A stretch of 64,000 nucleotides of DNA from Bacillota bacterium (GCA_023386345.1 JAEWJT010000020.1:186001-250000); one strand, 5' to 3'; positions 8,705 through 18,439 are shown, numbered from the stretch's first letter. The notes: generated from the letters alone by a model not told the origin. Numbers and translations are program-made.

Positions 8705-10240
8705 ATGGATATTTTTCAAATGAGCTTTTCTGCTTCTGTCCTTATTGGCGTGGTTGTGATAATACGTTCTGTTTTTTTGAATAGTTTGCCTAAAAAAACC
8801 TTTCTTATCTTATGGAGTGTTGTGATTTTGCGTTTACTCGTGCCATTTTCCATTCCATCGCAATTTAGTTTTTACACAGGGATTGATATGGTAAAACGTA
8901 TGTTTTTGGGGAAAACAGACGCACTATTTCCTACTGAAGTATTGGTCATGCCTAATATTTCAACCGCACCAGTCACTATGGAAACTTACGCAGCAGTACA
9001 AATTTCACTGGTTGAAATTATTTGGCTAATCGGTATATGTTGCTTTGCTCTGTTTTTTATAGTGACCTATATAAAGTGTCACAGAGAGTTTAAAATGTCA
9101 CTGCCTGTTAAAAATGACTTTATATCACTTTTCTTACAGGAAAATTCCTTGCACCGTTCTGTTCAAGTACAGCAAAGCGACCGTATCAAAGCTCCGCTTA
9201 CCTATGGAGTGCTTCGTCCTGTGATACTTCTTCCAAAGAAAACCGATTGGACGGACAAAACGAAGCTACAATATATTCTTACACATGAGCTTGTGCATAT
9301 TCGTCGATATGATACGTTGACAAAGCTATTATTGACAGCGGCTGTGTGTGTACATTGGTTTAATCCATTTGTTTGGATGATGTATATACTTGCAAACCGT
9401 GACATTGAATTGCTATGCGATGAAACAGTAGTACGGACTTTAGGTGAAACGATAAAATCGGAGTATGCCTTTACCCTTATAGGGTTGGAAGAAAAGAAAA
9501 GTAGATTTACACCTCTTGTGAACAATTTTAGCAAAAATGCTATTGAAGAAAGGATTGTGATGATTATGAAGATGAAAAAAACTTCTTTTATGGGGATGTT
9601 GATGGCTCTTGTTTTGGTGCTTGGTACAATAACTGTATTTGCTACAAATGCCGATGCAGGCAATAATCCGAAAATAAATAACGGTAATACAACAAGTGAG
9701 ATAAATTCAGCCGTTGTTATTTCTCGCAATGATAAATCTGGGAAAGCCCAGATAAGTATAGATAATGGAAAAACATGGGTGAATGAAGATGAATATGCGA
9801 AGAAATTCCCTACACCAGAAATTGAGTGGTGGACGTATGATGAATACAAGGTGTGGTTGGACAATGAAAAAGTGCAGTTGCAGGATATGATTGGCGAAAA
9901 GGGCTGGAATCCGACGGAAGGCTGGTATGTTTTGACGCAGCAAAGAATTGATGAAACTATTAAAATGTATGAGAATATTTTAGAGGAAATCAAAAATGGA
10001 TTAAAGGTTTCAAAAACCAATGGTGGAGATGACCAGATTATGTATTCTTATAAACCAAGTGATATATCTACCACATATGGAATTTCTTTAGTCAATGATA
10101 AAGGGGAGGAAGCTACATTTGGCCCATACAATACAAAAGAAGAAATGTTGGATGTTATAAAACCTTATTGCGACGAACAAGTTAAAGCTGGCAAAATGAC
10201 GAAGCAGGAAGCGGATGAGATTATAGGCAAGTACAAGTAA
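8705..10240 (+). CDS. BlaR1-type M56 family sensor metallopeptidase
   Basis: A 511-residue membrane protein. N-terminal spans (SASVLIGVVVIIRSVFL, FLILWSVVILRLLVPF and others) surround an M56 zinc peptidase domain with HELVHIRRYD at residues 194-198 (HExxH) and a downstream ELLCDE acidic ligand region. A further span lies near residue 300 (GMLMALVLVLGTITVFA). The C-terminal extracellular part (about 315-511) is not a penicillin-binding transpeptidase domain, so it probably senses something other than a beta-lactam directly. It is coupled to the preceding repressor gene (GAGGTG site). Codon use is slightly richer in CGT, CTT and GCC than its neighbours, which hints at transfer of the pair. Confidence 0.88.
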   Translation: MDIFQMSFSASVLIGVVVIIRSVFLNSLPKKTFLILWSVVILRLLVPFSIPSQFSFYTGIDMVKRMFLGKTDALFPTEVLVMPNISTAPVTMETYAAVQISLVEIIWLIGICCFALFFIVTYIKCHREFKMSLPVKNDFISLFLQENSLHRSVQVQQSDRIKAPLTYGVLRPVILLPKKTDWTDKTKLQYILTHELVHIRRYDTLTKLLLTAAVCVHWFNPFVWMMYILANRDIELLCDETVVRTLGETIKSEYAFTLIGLEEKKSRFTPLVNNFSKNAIEERIVMIMKMKKTSFMGMLMALVLVLGTITVFATNADAGNNPKINNGNTTSEINSAVVISRNDKSGKAQISIDNGKTWVNEDEYAKKFPTPEIEWWTYDEYKVWLDNEKVQLQDMIGEKGWNPTEGWYVLTQQRIDETIKMYENILEEIKNGLKVSKTNGGDDQIMYSYKPSDISTTYGISLVNDKGEEATFGPYNTKEEMLDVIKPYCDEQVKAGKMTKQEADEIIGKYK

Positions 10241-10341
10241 TTTTTTGGAAGATGATATTTAATACCAGTCAACAAGAAATAGGGCAATTGTTGTTTCGTC
10301 GGCTGGATAGCTAATAGCTATTAGGTAGATAGATGTTAAGC

Positions 10342-10371
10342 GGCGGCTTTAATCGTGATTTCAAAGCCGCC
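10342..10371 (+). terminator. candidate terminator after the BlaR1-type gene
   Basis: GGCGGCTTT and AAAGCCGCC arms with a short loop, followed by an interrupted T-rich run. It is the most GC-rich hairpin in the gap and lies about 100 bases past the stop codon. Confidence 0.5.
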
Positions 10372-10492
10372 AATTTTCTTTAGTTAAAAGTATTTAATTA
10401 AACAATATAAAATATAACTTAAAAAATTATAAAACTTTCTTACTCAACAAGAATAATCTTAACACACTTTGCTAGAGAGATTATTTCACACA

Positions 10493-11224
10493 TTACTCTA
10501 AACAAGCTTTTGTCAAAACTGTTCCTATAGATTCATTAATTATCAATGAAGCCTTTCTGTCGTAAGGGGTAGAGCTTTTATTTATTAAAACTAGCTTATT
10601 GCCTCTAAAGTAATTTACAAATGAGGCAGCAGGGTAAACAGATAAAGACGTTCCACCTATTATGAGCAAATCTGAATTTTCGATATAATCTATAGCTTTT
10701 CCAATGCAAGCATTGTCTAAGCCCTCCTCATACAAGACTACATCTGGCTTTACTATTCCACCACATTTGCATTTAGCTACACCACTTGAGTTAATGATAT
10801 AATTAGTATTGTAAAAAGCTCCACATTTCCTACAATAATTTCTATGGACACTCCCGTGTAATTCAATTACATTTTTGCTACCGGCTAGCTGATGTAAGCC
10901 ATCTATATTTTGCGTAATTATAGCCTTTAACTTGCCATCGCGCTCTAATTTCGATAGTGCTAAATGGGCATTGTTTGGCTTAGCATTAAGATAAAGCATA
11001 TTTTCTTTATAATACTTATAAAAAGTTTCAGTATAGTTTTCAAAAAATGTGCGACTTAAGATTTGCTCTGGAGGGTAGCCATATTTTGCAACAGCATTAT
11101 ACAATCCTGTTTCTGAGCGAAAATCAGGTATATTGCTTTCAGTTGAAACACCAGCCCCACCAAAGAAAACTATATTATCACTATCATTAATTATTTTTTT
11201 AAATTCATTTATCAAATTTTCCAT
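10493..11224 (-). CDS. cobB: Sir2 family NAD-dependent protein deacylase
   Basis: A 243-residue sirtuin that removes acyl groups from lysine using NAD. The NAD-binding signature GAGVSTESNIPDFRS, the ITQNIDGLHQLAG motif, the catalytic His in ELHGSVHRNYC, a zinc-binding pair CRKC with CKCGG, and the IIGTSLSVYPAA-like segment (IIGGTSLSVYPAASF) are all visible. It starts 23 bases after the nitroreductase gene and is likely cotranscribed. An AGGAGG motif lies about 20 bases before the ATG, an unusually long spacing; a weaker AGAGA lies closer. No in-frame alternative start was found between them. Confidence 0.93.
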   Translation of the reverse strand: MENLINEFKKIINDSDNIVFFGGAGVSTESNIPDFRSETGLYNAVAKYGYPPEQILSRTFFENYTETFYKYYKENMLYLNAKPNNAHLALSKLERDGKLKAIITQNIDGLHQLAGSKNVIELHGSVHRNYCRKCGAFYNTNYIINSSGVAKCKCGGIVKPDVVLYEEGLDNACIGKAIDYIENSDLLIIGGTSLSVYPAASFVNYFRGNKLVLINKSSTPYDRKASLIINESIGTVLTKACLE

Positions 11225-11247
11225 ATTTCTCTGAAAATAAGTTCCTC

Positions 11248-12132
11248 CTATATATCATTAGGGAAAATACCCATGCTTTCGATATCACTGTATGCTAACT
11301 TACTTATTTCCTGCAACTCATGAGCGGCATAATGCAGTCCGAATCTTCTTTGAGTTTCATTTATAAAGCCATCTTCAATTGCTTTTTTAAATATCTTTTC
11401 AACCTCATCATCAGAGTATGAAGTCAAAAGAGCATTTTTAAATGTTTCTAGACTTTCTGATTTATAAGGTTCTTTTTGCGGAAGATTAGTAGTTCTTCCC
11501 TCATACTTGTTCTCATATGCCTTGAATATATCTTCATCAGTAAAATCCCTATACTTCTCATCAAAAACCATAGTATCATAGCTTAGTTTATTAATCTTTG
11601 AAGTAGGAGCATTTTTAGGATATCCAAGGGACAATATTAATACAGGATAAGTTTTATCAGGTAAATTTAACTTTTCCTTTACTAAAGAGGATTCTCCAAT
11701 TATGCTTCCCACATAGCATGAACCTATACCGGATAAAAACGCTGCAGTCTCAATGCTTTGGGCGGTGCAAATTATATCCTGCATTGCTATAAGAAAATGG
11801 AAAAATGTTTTATATGCAACAAAAGGAGCATTTTTTTGCTTAGTGTAAATATCGTATTTGTGCCAATCCATTAAAAATACCAGATTTACATCAGCATCTT
11901 GAATGAACTTCTGATTTCCGCTGGCTTCACATAAAAGCTTTTTATTTTCTTCATCTTTAACAACAATAATCGAATAAGGCTGTAGATTGCCACCCGATGC
12001 GGCTCTAAGTCCAACCTCTATAATTTCCTTAAGTATATTTTCCGGTATTTTTTCATCGGAGAATGCACGACAAGAATATCTTTCCTTCATATGATTAAGT
12101 ATTTCTTTTGCATTTTCAAAATTTCTATCCAT
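11248..12132 (-). CDS. nitroreductase family protein
   Basis: A 294-residue FMN-dependent oxidoreductase. The family signature is RYSCRAFSDEKIPENILKEIIEVGLRAASGGNLQPYSIIVVKD, and IGSCYVGSIIGES with LPDKTYPVLILSLGYP forms the second conserved block. It is longer than typical nitroreductases (about 180-220), with an extra C-terminal helical region. The start was moved to 12132 because GGAGG lies directly before that ATG; the upstream in-frame ATG lacks one. The substrate is unknown. It precedes the sirtuin gene in a likely two-gene unit. Confidence 0.88.
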   Translation of the reverse strand: MDRNFENAKEILNHMKERYSCRAFSDEKIPENILKEIIEVGLRAASGGNLQPYSIIVVKDEENKKLLCEASGNQKFIQDADVNLVFLMDWHKYDIYTKQKNAPFVAYKTFFHFLIAMQDIICTAQSIETAAFLSGIGSCYVGSIIGESSLVKEKLNLPDKTYPVLILSLGYPKNAPTSKINKLSYDTMVFDEKYRDFTDEDIFKAYENKYEGRTTNLPQKEPYKSESLETFKNALLTSYSDDEVEKIFKKAIEDGFINETQRRFGLHYAAHELQEISKLAYSDIESMGIFPNDI

Positions 12133-12277
12133 AATTAACCTCCATTTTAGCATCTTAAAATATTTTTTATATTGTAGCATGTTTTAATCAGCAAGGCATT
12201 GATAAAAGCCTATATATATTATAACACATAATACAATATTTTTACCATAAATAATTAGTTTAAGTTATAATAAAAGA

Positions 12278-12306
12278 TTGACCGTATAAGTTTAGTAAAT
12301 TATAAT
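12278..12306 (+). promoter_or_regulatory. likely sigma-A promoter for the fumarase gene
   Basis: TTGACC and TATAAT separated by 17 bp, about 40 bp before the start codon of the fumarase gene. Confidence 0.7.
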
Positions 12307-12347
12307 GATAAAGTATAAAGAATAAACTAGAAAAGGGAAAAATTATT

Positions 12348-13853
12348 ATGAAATATAGAATAGAACACGACACCATGGGAGAGATTAAAGTTCCTGAAGA
12401 TAAGTACTGGGGCGCTCAAACTCAGAGAAGTTTAGATAATTTTAAAATAGGCAGAGAAAAAATGCCTGTTGAAATAATAAGAGCCTTTGGAATTTTAAAG
12501 AAAGCTGCTGCTTTAGCGAATGCAAAGCTTAAAATGATTGATGAAAGGCGTGCGTTAATTATTTCGAAGGTGTGTGACGAAATAATTGAAGGAAAACTCG
12601 ACGAACATTTTCCATTGGTAGTTTATCAAACAGGCAGCGGAACTCAAACAAATATGAATGCAAATGAAGTTATCGCTAATCGTGGAAATGAGATTTCAAA
12701 ACATATACATTTTCATAAGAACGAATACGCAGATGGTGACGATACTCAATCTAATAAGACTGAAGGAATAAATAATTATAAAGTTTATGGAATTATAGGC
12801 GAAAATCCATTTCCCCAAAATGAAATAATTGAAGAAAATCCTCTCCATCCAAATGACCATGTAAACAAATCACAAAGTTCTAATGATACATTTCCAACTG
12901 CAATGCACATTGCAGCACTAATCACTGTAGAGGAGCAGTTGTTGCCGGCAATAGCGGTATTAAAAAATACGTTTAGGAAATTGGAAAAGGAAAATAAAAA
13001 CATAATAAAAGTAGGGAGGACTCATTTACAGGATGCAACACCGCTTACATTAGGACAGGAAATAAGCGGATGGACAGAAATGCTGATAGAGTGCGAAAAA
13101 ATGATAAAGTCTTCTTTAGAGGGCGTACGCAAGCTTGCTATAGGTGGAACTGCTGTAGGGACAGGCTTAAACTCACATAGAGATTTTGGAAAGACTGTTG
13201 CAGAAGAAATAAGCATTATAACCGGTAAAAAATTTGAATCACAAAAAAATAAATTTCATTCTTTGACTAGCAAGGATTCTTTGGTTTTTTGCCATGGAGG
13301 AATTAAAGCTCTATCTTGTAATCTTATGAAAATAGCTAATGATATCAGATTGCTTGCCAGTGGACCAAGATGTGGAATAGGTGAGCTGATTATCCCTGAA
13401 AATGAGCCGGGAAGTTCTATTATGCCGGGAAAGGTTAATCCTACTCAGTGCGAGGCTCTTACTATGGCCTGTGTGCAGGTCATGGGAAATGATACAGCCA
13501 TAGGTATAGCAGCCTCACAGGGAAATTTTGAGTTAAATGTATATATGCCTGTACTTATATCTAATTTTTTAGAGTCTGTAAACCTTATGTCAACAGCTAT
13601 TATATCATTTAATGATAATTGTGCTGTAGGAATAAAGCCTAACAAGAAAAAAATAAAGGAAAATCTTGAACAGTCACTTATGCTTGTAACCGCTCTAAAT
13701 CCCCATATAGGCTATGAAAATGCAGCAAAAGTTGCAAAATTAGCATTTAAAGAAAACATAACATTAAAAGAGGCAGCATTAAAATTAGAACTTATGACAG
13801 AAGCAGAATTTGATAAGGCTATCGTGTTAGAAAATATGATAAAACCATTGTAA
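12348..13853 (+). CDS. fumC: class II fumarate hydratase
   Basis: A 501-residue member of the fumarase/aspartase superfamily, which interconverts fumarate and malate. [16 protein letters not shown] is the fumarase version (aspartases have GAGTSTN). The signature [16 protein letters not shown] near residue 352 also favours fumarase, and the [18 protein letters not shown] substrate loop is intact. Compared with the usual length of about 460, there is an extra segment of roughly 40 residues between the [11 protein letters not shown] helix and HPNDHVN (about residues 116-166). The protein would supply malate for the malic enzyme encoded 2.7 kb downstream. Confidence 0.93.
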   Translation: MKYRIEHDTMGEIKVPEDKYWGAQTQRSLDNFKIGREKMPVEIIRAFGILKKAAALANAKLKMIDERRALIISKVCDEIIEGKLDEHFPLVVYQTGSGTQTNMNANEVIANRGNEISKHIHFHKNEYADGDDTQSNKTEGINNYKVYGIIGENPFPQNEIIEENPLHPNDHVNKSQSSNDTFPTAMHIAALITVEEQLLPAIAVLKNTFRKLEKENKNIIKVGRTHLQDATPLTLGQEISGWTEMLIECEKMIKSSLEGVRKLAIGGTAVGTGLNSHRDFGKTVAEEISIITGKKFESQKNKFHSLTSKDSLVFCHGGIKALSCNLMKIANDIRLLASGPRCGIGELIIPENEPGSSIMPGKVNPTQCEALTMACVQVMGNDTAIGIAASQGNFELNVYMPVLISNFLESVNLMSTAIISFNDNCAVGIKPNKKKIKENLEQSLMLVTALNPHIGYENAAKVAKLAFKENITLKEAALKLELMTEAEFDKAIVLENMIKPL

Positions 13854-13901
13854 AACATGAGAATAATATATTAGTTTATTAAAATATAATATATCAACTA
13901 T

Positions 13902-13949
13902 AAAACCTCTAAAAATTCAATAAAAAAGCTTGAATTTTTAGAGGTTTTT
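13902..13949. terminator. strong rho-independent terminator
   Basis: Long complementary arms (AACCTCTAAAAATTCAA and its complement) around a nine-base loop, followed by a T-rich tract. It lies just after the fumarase gene and may also act on transcripts of lrgAB coming from the other strand. Confidence 0.85.
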
Positions 13950-14088
13950 ATAAATTTTTAGTAAAAATATTAAATTAAAGTGTCAAAAGTAAAATTTCTA
14001 AAATTTCAATATGAAAAGCTACTATATGTGTCATTTTTAAACTTTTCTCTGACTATGTATTATAGGTGCATTTTAGAATTTTAACATA

Positions 14089-14781
14089 TTACATAAACAT
14101 AGCAAATACAGATGCAAATATTACAGTCAGAAGTCCTGATACAGCAACTGATAAACTGCTCATTGCACCTTCAATTTCTCCAATTTCCAGTGCTTTTGTT
14201 GTTCCTAAAGCATGAGATGATGTACCTATAGCCAATCCAACAGCAATAGGCTCTTTAATCTTAAACAATTTACATATCCACACTGCCATAACATTTCCTA
14301 AATTTCCTGTTAAAACAATTGCCGCTATTGTAATAGATGGAATTCCTCCAAGTTCCTCGGATATGCCTACACCTATGGCTGTAGTTATAGATTTAGGAAG
14401 AATACTAACATATTGTTCATGTGTTAATCCTAGGAGAAATGACATCAGAAATATACTGCCAAGGCTTGTAATAACACCAACTGTTATACCAATTATCACT
14501 GCCTTCACATTTTTTTTCAGAAGATTAATCTGTTTGTATAATGGAACAGCTAAGCACACAGTAGCTGGTGTTAGTAAATAACTAAGATATTTGGCACTTG
14601 AATTGTATACTTCATAATCTATTTTGAAACTAAGCAGAAAAATTATAATTAAAACAATTGTAAGAAATAAAGGATTTAAGAAGTCAAGTTTTGTCTTAGA
14701 TTTAATTTTTGTTGACATAAAGTAAACAAGAATACTTATTGCTATTCCAAAATATGCTGAATTAATTATTATTTCTTTCAT
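14089..14781 (-). CDS. lrgB: LrgB family membrane protein (antiholin-like / CidB-LrgB)
   Basis: A 230-residue polytopic membrane protein with the LrgB family pattern. KSITTAIGVGISEELGGIPSITIAAIVLTGNLG and GLAIGTSSHALGTTKALEIGEIEGAMSSLSVAVSG are the conserved C-terminal membrane region. LrgB works with LrgA in control of murein hydrolase export and, in several Gram-positives, in transport of small metabolites such as pyruvate or glycolate. It overlaps the upstream lrgA gene by 20 bases, with its own AGGAGA site inside lrgA, so the two are coupled. Which of the reported activities applies is unknown. Confidence 0.92.
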   Translation of the reverse strand: MKEIIINSAYFGIAISILVYFMSTKIKSKTKLDFLNPLFLTIVLIIIFLLSFKIDYEVYNSSAKYLSYLLTPATVCLAVPLYKQINLLKKNVKAVIIGITVGVITSLGSIFLMSFLLGLTHEQYVSILPKSITTAIGVGISEELGGIPSITIAAIVLTGNLGNVMAVWICKLFKIKEPIAVGLAIGTSSHALGTTKALEIGEIEGAMSSLSVAVSGLLTVIFASVFAMFM

Positions 14782-15136
14782 CGCTTTTTCTCCTATTGTT
14801 CTTTAGTACAAATTCCGTCGTTTTGCCTGTAATTACCATAACTGCAACTGTCGTTACTATAATTATTAAAATAAATGGTACTAGAATGTTTTTTAAATCT
14901 GCCCAAACTGTTATGATGCCAACAGCTGGCGGAACAAACATAATAGGCATGATTTGCATAAGAAAATCTGCTGTTTTTTCAATCTTCTCAAGCTTAATTA
15001 TTTTAAGCGATAAAAGTATAAACATTATAACAAGACCATATATACTCGCAGGGATAGACAAGGGTATCAGTGCATGAAAAATTTCTCCAATAAAGCAAAC
15101 AATTAGTATCACACAAAATTGAAATAGGTAAACCAT
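14762..15136 (-). CDS. lrgA: LrgA/CidA family holin-like protein
   Basis: A 124-residue protein with four predicted spans: FQFCVILIVCFIGEIFH, PASIYGLVIMFILLSL, FLMQIMPIMFVPPAVGI and ILVPFILIIIVTTVAVMVI. The MPIMFVPPAVG segment is diagnostic of CidA/LrgA. It ends in a charged tail (NNRRKSDERNNN). The start was set to the ATG at 15136, five bases after AGAGG; a GTG two codons upstream is the alternative. It is the first gene of the lrgAB unit. Confidence 0.9.
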   Translation of the reverse strand: MVYLFQFCVILIVCFIGEIFHALIPLSIPASIYGLVIMFILLSLKIIKLEKIEKTADFLMQIMPIMFVPPAVGIITVWADLKNILVPFILIIIVTTVAVMVITGKTTEFVLKNNRRKSDERNNN

Positions 15137-15376
15137 ATACACCTCTCAATATTTATTTTAGTAACATTAAATAATGTCATTTATATAGTTATTTTATCAT
15201 ATTAGATATATATTATCTAGCTGTAAATTAAAAGATTTTTTTGTTGATTAAATATCTCGAAAAACAAGTGACAGAAATGTTTGAGTGAGGTATAATGAAA
15301 GTTAGAAACAATCGGATAAATTGGAATTTAATTTAGAAAAATTGCAAATTATTATGAAAGGAAAATAAGAATTAAA

Positions 15377-15898
15377 ATGAATGGTTTTTTATTGTTAATA
15401 CCATTTTTGCTGATAAGATTTGGACTTCTATCAATTATAGATAAAGGTGCTATAAAACGCGCATCCCATTTTCCGCCAATGTTTGGAAATGAAATATTAG
15501 CATATTGGATATATCAGCTTTCAAATATCACAATATTTGTGTTCTTATTTTTCCTTACAGTTGTAATAGAATTTTCTTGGCAATTTTATATAGGGCTAAT
15601 CTTTTATATACTTGGATTAATATTGTGCGCAATTTCAGTAATGAATTTTGCAGCTCCTTCCAATGAGGGGTTTAATTATAATGGGCTTTACCGTTGTTCT
15701 CGTAATCCTATGTATATATCATATTTAATATATTTTGTGGGTTGTACTTTGCTGACACAATCTTTGGTTCTATGTGGAATAGTCTTAATATTTCAAATAA
15801 GTTCACATTGGATTATTCTTTCTGAAGAAAGATGGTGCATTGAGAAATTTGGGAAAGAGTATAAGCAATACATGAAAAAGGTCAGACGATATATTTAA
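15377..15898 (+). CDS. isoprenylcysteine carboxyl methyltransferase / PEMT-like membrane protein
   Basis: A 173-residue membrane protein with about four spans. The C-terminal SAM-binding signature of the ICMT/phospholipid methyltransferase group is GLYRCSRNPMYISYLIYFVG, followed by ERWCIEKFGKEYKQYMKKVRRYI. Such proteins methylate lipid or isoprenoid substrates at the membrane, or act as uncharacterised methyltransferases. AAAGGA lies before the ATG. It stands alone between lrgAB and the isochorismatase-like gene. Substrate unknown. Confidence 0.85.
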   Translation: MNGFLLLIPFLLIRFGLLSIIDKGAIKRASHFPPMFGNEILAYWIYQLSNITIFVFLFFLTVVIEFSWQFYIGLIFYILGLILCAISVMNFAAPSNEGFNYNGLYRCSRNPMYISYLIYFVGCTLLTQSLVLCGIVLIFQISSHWIILSEERWCIEKFGKEYKQYMKKVRRYI

Positions 15899-15970
15899 TA
15901 TTCAATCTTGTAGTTACTAAATGCAAATTTGTCAAACCGGAAAAGAAAATTTAGAAAATGAGGGAAAAAT

Positions 15971-16423
15971 ATGAAAGCACTACTTGTAATTGATGTTCAA
16001 AAAGAATATATGGAAAAGTATGAGGACAATCTGCTTTCCAAAATAAATCAGCGAATACAGCACTTTGTTGATAATCAAGAGCTTGTTATATACGTTAAGA
16101 ACCTTAGAAAATTGAGAAGTGGCACAATGAGCTATGAATTTGCAGATGGTCTAAATATATGTTCTCCTTATGTCATTTACAAGGAAAATGCTAGTGTATT
16201 TTCAGTCAATGAACTTATTAATATTCTTAGTCAAAATAGTGTTTCTAAAGTCGAGATAATTGGAATTGACGGTAATTCATGTGTGGCAAGTAGTGCGGTA
16301 GCGGGATGTAAATTAGGGTATGAAGTAATTTTGCCATGTAAGTATATAGGGGTGCAAAATCCAGAAAGATTTTGTAAAAAGAAAGAAGATTTGACAAAGA
16401 TAGGAGTTGTTATTCTTCCATAA
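15971..16423 (+). CDS. cysteine hydrolase (isochorismatase-like family)
   Basis: A 150-residue isochorismatase-fold protein. The start MKALLVIDVQKEYM carries the catalytic Asp. GIDGNSCVASSAVAGCKLGYEVILP is the segment that places the nucleophilic Cys (in NSCV) after a cis-peptide-type turn. It lacks part of the usual middle region (a normal family member has about 170-190 residues), so the lid over the active site may be short. It could be a nicotinamidase-like amidase, but the substrate cannot be assigned. GAGGGAA precedes the ATG. Confidence 0.85.
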   Translation: MKALLVIDVQKEYMEKYEDNLLSKINQRIQHFVDNQELVIYVKNLRKLRSGTMSYEFADGLNICSPYVIYKENASVFSVNELINILSQNSVSKVEIIGIDGNSCVASSAVAGCKLGYEVILPCKYIGVQNPERFCKKKEDLTKIGVVILP

Positions 16424-16513
16424 AATCCTGACACCACTAAAAATTTTATATTAAACATATTGAAAAATTAAATACATATTAATGAATAAATTAAAACATG
16501 AAAGGATAAAAAA

Positions 16514-17686
16514 ATGGATAAAAGAGAATTATCTTTAAAAAAGCATATAGAATGGCAAGGAAAGATTGAAGTTATAACACGTGCTCCTATAAATAATAAA
16601 GAGGAACTGGCCATTGCATATACACCAGGGGTTGCAGAGCCATGCCTTGAAATCGCTAAAAATGAAATGCTTGCTTATGAATATACTAGAAAAGGAAACT
16701 TAGTTGCTGTAATTACAGATGGAACAGCTGTTTTAGGGCTTGGAGATATAGGTCCTAGTGCAGCAATGCCTGTAATGGAGGGGAAATGTGCATTATTTAA
16801 AAAGTTTGCTGATATAGATGCAATACCAATCTGTGTCAATTCAAAGGATACAAAAACGATTATAGAAACGATAGCAAATATATCTAAAAGCTTTGGCGGT
16901 ATTAATCTTGAAGATATATCAGCTCCAAGATGCTTTGAAGTTGAAGAAGAATTAAAAAAAATATGTGATATACCTGTATTTCATGATGATCAGCACGGAA
17001 CTGCAATCGTTGCATCTGCTGGACTATTCAATGCTATCAAGGTAACAAATAGAAGAATGGGACAGCTTAAAATAGTGATAAATGGTGCTGGAGCCGCAGG
17101 TATATCAATAGCAAAGTTGTTTTTACAAATAGGTTTTGGTGAAATAATTTTATGCGATATCAAAGGAACAATTTACGAAGATGCTCCACACAACAATCTT
17201 GCGCAACAAGAGATATCAAAGCTTACAAATAGAAATAAGTTAGCTGGAACATTAGCTGATGCAATGAAAGGAGCAGATGTATTTGTAGGTGTATCAAAAC
17301 CGAATTTAGTTACTGATGAGATGGTTCGTTCAATGGCAAAAGATCCTATTGTCTTTGCATTGGCTAACCCTACACCTGAAATTATGCCGGATATTGCGAA
17401 AAAAAGTGGAGCTGCTGTCGTAGCAACGGGCAGAAGTGATTTTCCTAACCAAATAAATAATGTATTGGTATTTCCTGGCATATTTAAAGGGGCATTATCA
17501 GTTAGATCAAAAGCTATCACAGACAGCATGAAGGAAGCAGCAGCAAGAGCAATTGCAGCAGTTATCAAAGACGATGAGCTATCAGCAGACTATATACTTC
17601 CAGATCCATTCAATCCAAAAGTAGTAGAGGTAGTTGCAAAAGCTGTAGCAGATGAAGCAATCAGGCTTGGAGAAAGCAGAATATAA
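16514..17686 (+). CDS. malic enzyme (oxaloacetate-decarboxylating malate dehydrogenase)
   Basis: A 390-residue bacterial-type malic enzyme converting malate to pyruvate and CO2 with reduction of NAD(P). The N-terminal catalytic domain has AIAYTPGVAEPCLEIAKN and the metal-site region LEDISAPRCFEVEEEL followed by VFHDDQHGTAIV. The nucleotide fold has INGAGAAGISIAKLFLQIG. The length matches the short form found in Firmicutes. Coenzyme preference cannot be safely told. With the upstream fumarase it links fumarate, malate and pyruvate. AAAGGA precedes the ATG. Confidence 0.95.
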   Translation: MDKRELSLKKHIEWQGKIEVITRAPINNKEELAIAYTPGVAEPCLEIAKNEMLAYEYTRKGNLVAVITDGTAVLGLGDIGPSAAMPVMEGKCALFKKFADIDAIPICVNSKDTKTIIETIANISKSFGGINLEDISAPRCFEVEEELKKICDIPVFHDDQHGTAIVASAGLFNAIKVTNRRMGQLKIVINGAGAAGISIAKLFLQIGFGEIILCDIKGTIYEDAPHNNLAQQEISKLTNRNKLAGTLADAMKGADVFVGVSKPNLVTDEMVRSMAKDPIVFALANPTPEIMPDIAKKSGAAVVATGRSDFPNQINNVLVFPGIFKGALSVRSKAITDSMKEAAARAIAAVIKDDELSADYILPDPFNPKVVEVVAKAVADEAIRLGESRI

Positions 17687-17703
17687 TTAGTATAAATAAA
17701 ATG

Positions 17704-17804
17704 AAGGGGCTGTCGCAAAATGAGTTTCATACACTATGTATAGTTTGATATCTTAATAAATGCAGCTATATATAGTGTATTTGTTTTATTTTGCGACAGC
17801 CCTT
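17704..17804. repeat. 101-bp inverted-repeat element (MITE-like, or long terminator)
   Basis: Two outer arms of about 40 bp begin with GGGCTGTCGCAAAAT and are largely complementary (outer 15 bases near-perfect, then an imperfect stretch, then ACACTAT-TATAG perfect). There is no coding sequence inside. Ends of the GGGCTGTC type are familiar from Firmicute insertion-sequence termini, so it may be a miniature element. It also lies where a terminator for the malic enzyme and the convergent nitroreductase gene would be expected. Confidence 0.6.
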
Positions 17805-17856
17805 CTAAATTAAAGTAGAAATATGTTTATTAGAATAATTGATTTTGTAAAAATTT

Positions 17857-18408
17857 TTATATTTTTGAAATTAAAATCTCGCTTGTAGATTTTCTTGGAC
17901 GTTGTGATGGGGATTCGGCAGGGTAGCCTATGGCTATTGCAGAAACAAGTTGTAAATCGCTATATCCTACAGACTTACAAATTTCTTTTTCTGTGTAAAC
18001 AGTATCTCTAATCCATAGAGAGCCAAGTCCAAGATTTACCGCTTCTAAACAAATATGTTCAATCGCAGCACCTATGGAAAGCAAGTCGCCAATTAACCAA
18101 TTTTCATCATTTTCCCTAAAAACTAATATTAATATAGGTGCGTTTTTGATAATATTGGCAGATGATTTGGAGCTGTTCATATACCCAGGTATACTAATAT
18201 CATTTTTTTCAAATAGACTAAGCATAATGTCTGCTATGTTGTTTTTGGCTTCGTCTTTAAGAATCATAAAGCTCCATGGCTGTCTATTTTTAGCAGACTG
18301 ACAAAGTCTTGCACATTCAATTATATTTTCTAGCTTTTCATCTTCAATTGCCTGATCTGTAAATTTTCTTATGCTTCTTCGTTCTTTAATTACTTTTTCA
18401 AAATCCAT
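17857..18408 (-). CDS. nitroreductase family protein
   Basis: A 183-residue FMN-dependent nitroreductase. The conserved start (KERRSIRKFTDQAIEDEKLENIIECARLCQSAKNRQPWSFMIL) binds FMN, and GAAIEHICLEAVNLGLGSLWI plus LVSAIAIGYPAESPSQRPRKS is the second block. The length is standard. AGGAG stands nine bases before the ATG. It follows the AraC-type regulator gene by 31 bases on the same strand, so it may be controlled by or cotranscribed with it. Substrate unknown. Confidence 0.9.
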   Translation of the reverse strand: MDFEKVIKERRSIRKFTDQAIEDEKLENIIECARLCQSAKNRQPWSFMILKDEAKNNIADIMLSLFEKNDISIPGYMNSSKSSANIIKNAPILILVFRENDENWLIGDLLSIGAAIEHICLEAVNLGLGSLWIRDTVYTEKEICKSVGYSDLQLVSAIAIGYPAESPSQRPRKSTSEILISKI

Positions 18409-18439
18409 ATTATAAACTCCTAATACATAAAATCAATAG

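Noticed and set aside
9202..10020. 272-codon open frame on the minus strand inside the BlaR1-type gene
   Set aside because: It lies fully opposite a gene with clear M56 motifs, has no ribosome site and no family resemblance; it is a shadow frame.
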